Positions 5,531 through 5,595 of a stretch of DNA of 5,595 bases are shown piece by piece. A program made the position numbers and the translations under genes. Position 1 is the first letter of the stretch, and each line of letters begins with the position of its first letter. The notes beneath the pieces are model-generated. The model did no database searches, was not told the origin of the DNA, and saw nothing but the letters and a program-made list of their open reading frames with translations. Source of the stretch: an uncultured Dysgonomonas sp. (GTDB lineage: Bacteria; Bacteroidota; Bacteroidia; Bacteroidales; Dysgonomonadaceae); contig CALYRA010000113.1 of NCBI GenBank assembly GCA_945292135.1, positions 1 through 5,595 on the forward strand. Reading direction: 5' to 3'.

Positions 5531-5595
5531 TTAAATAAATAGCTTGAGGCCCAGCTGGATCGTGTAGAGCTTCTGGGAACGCAAGTAGATCAGCG
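5531..5595 (-). other. foreign-looking fragment of a carbohydrate ABC permease (likely chimera)
   Basis: The last ~55 bases change from roughly 25-30% GC to over 50% GC. On the minus strand they read, from 5593, LIYLRSQKLYTIQLGLK, then at about 5540 the text returns to AT-rich sequence and hits a TAA at 5533-5531. (P)LIYLxSxxxxTxxLGL is the periplasmic-loop sequence just after the EAA region in MalG/UgpE-type sugar ABC permeases. These occur mainly in Bacillota, Actinomycetota and Proteobacteria and are rare in Bacteroidota. In a real gene about 80 more residues would follow, so the frame is broken at the junction. Only about 18 residues are available, so family assignment is moderate. Confidence 0.55.

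Noticed and set aside
5541..5595. Plus-strand open reading LEAQLDRVELLGTQVDQ that looks coiled-coil-like
   Set aside because: The minus-strand reading of the same bases matches a known permease segment much better; the plus reading is its shadow.
1..5595. CRISPR array, tRNA, rRNA, riboswitch or defence island
   Set aside because: No regularly spaced repeats, cloverleaf, conserved rRNA stretches or defence-type domains could be found on either strand.

Overview
The window looks like a short piece of a Bacteroidota (Bacteroidales-like) chromosome, possibly a whole small contig from a metagenome. It is strongly AT-rich with AT-rich spacers, start codons lack Shine-Dalgarno sequences, and two spacers carry a TAnnTTTG-type -7 promoter element, which is characteristic of this phylum. 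The encoded families also fit. No defence system, CRISPR array, rRNA or tRNA is visible, and most of the window is ordinary housekeeping or accessory sequence.

Layout, left to right. (1) Bases 3-1752, plus strand: the 3' part of a large polytopic membrane protein of the '6-pyruvoyl-tetrahydropterin synthase-related'/YfhO-like type (GT-C-like), overlapping by 8 bp a small YqaA-type DedA-family membrane protein. The pair looks translationally coupled and is probably involved in envelope glycoconjugate or lipid-carrier biology. (2) Bases 1753-2020: a spacer with what looks like a fossil of an IS1595/ISXO2-type transposase and a candidate promoter. (3) Bases 2021-2800, plus strand: a radical SAM enzyme of the COG0731 (TYW1-like) group. 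(4) Bases 2801-3139: a non-coding spacer whose right half is packed with palindromes and a promoter, probably the control region of the next gene. (5) Bases 3140-3691, plus strand: a flavodoxin-fold NAD(P)H oxidoreductase, closed by a strong bidirectional terminator (3689-3729). (6) Bases 3751-4407, minus strand: a beta-phosphoglucomutase-like HAD protein whose catalytic nucleophile Asp reads as Gly. (7) Bases 4408-4758: an AT-rich spacer without a recognisable gene. (8) Bases 4759-5196, minus strand: a YjaB-like GNAT acetyltransferase, preceded with an ATGA overlap by (9) a broken gene (5193-5506, minus) for a small S24/S26-peptidase-like protein with a GNSM motif, carrying an in-frame stop and several frame changes. 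(10) The last ~55 bases switch abruptly to GC-rich sequence that reads, on the minus strand, as an internal piece of a carbohydrate ABC-transporter permease. This is most simply an assembly chimera at a contig end.

The genes do not form one pathway. The only functional groupings the sequence supports are the overlapping membrane pair at the left and the former two-gene unit (S24-like gene plus GNAT) at the right. The points most worth a second look are the HAD nucleophile substitution, the decayed S24-like gene, the foreign right end, the nested palindromes before the oxidoreductase, and the transposase fossil.
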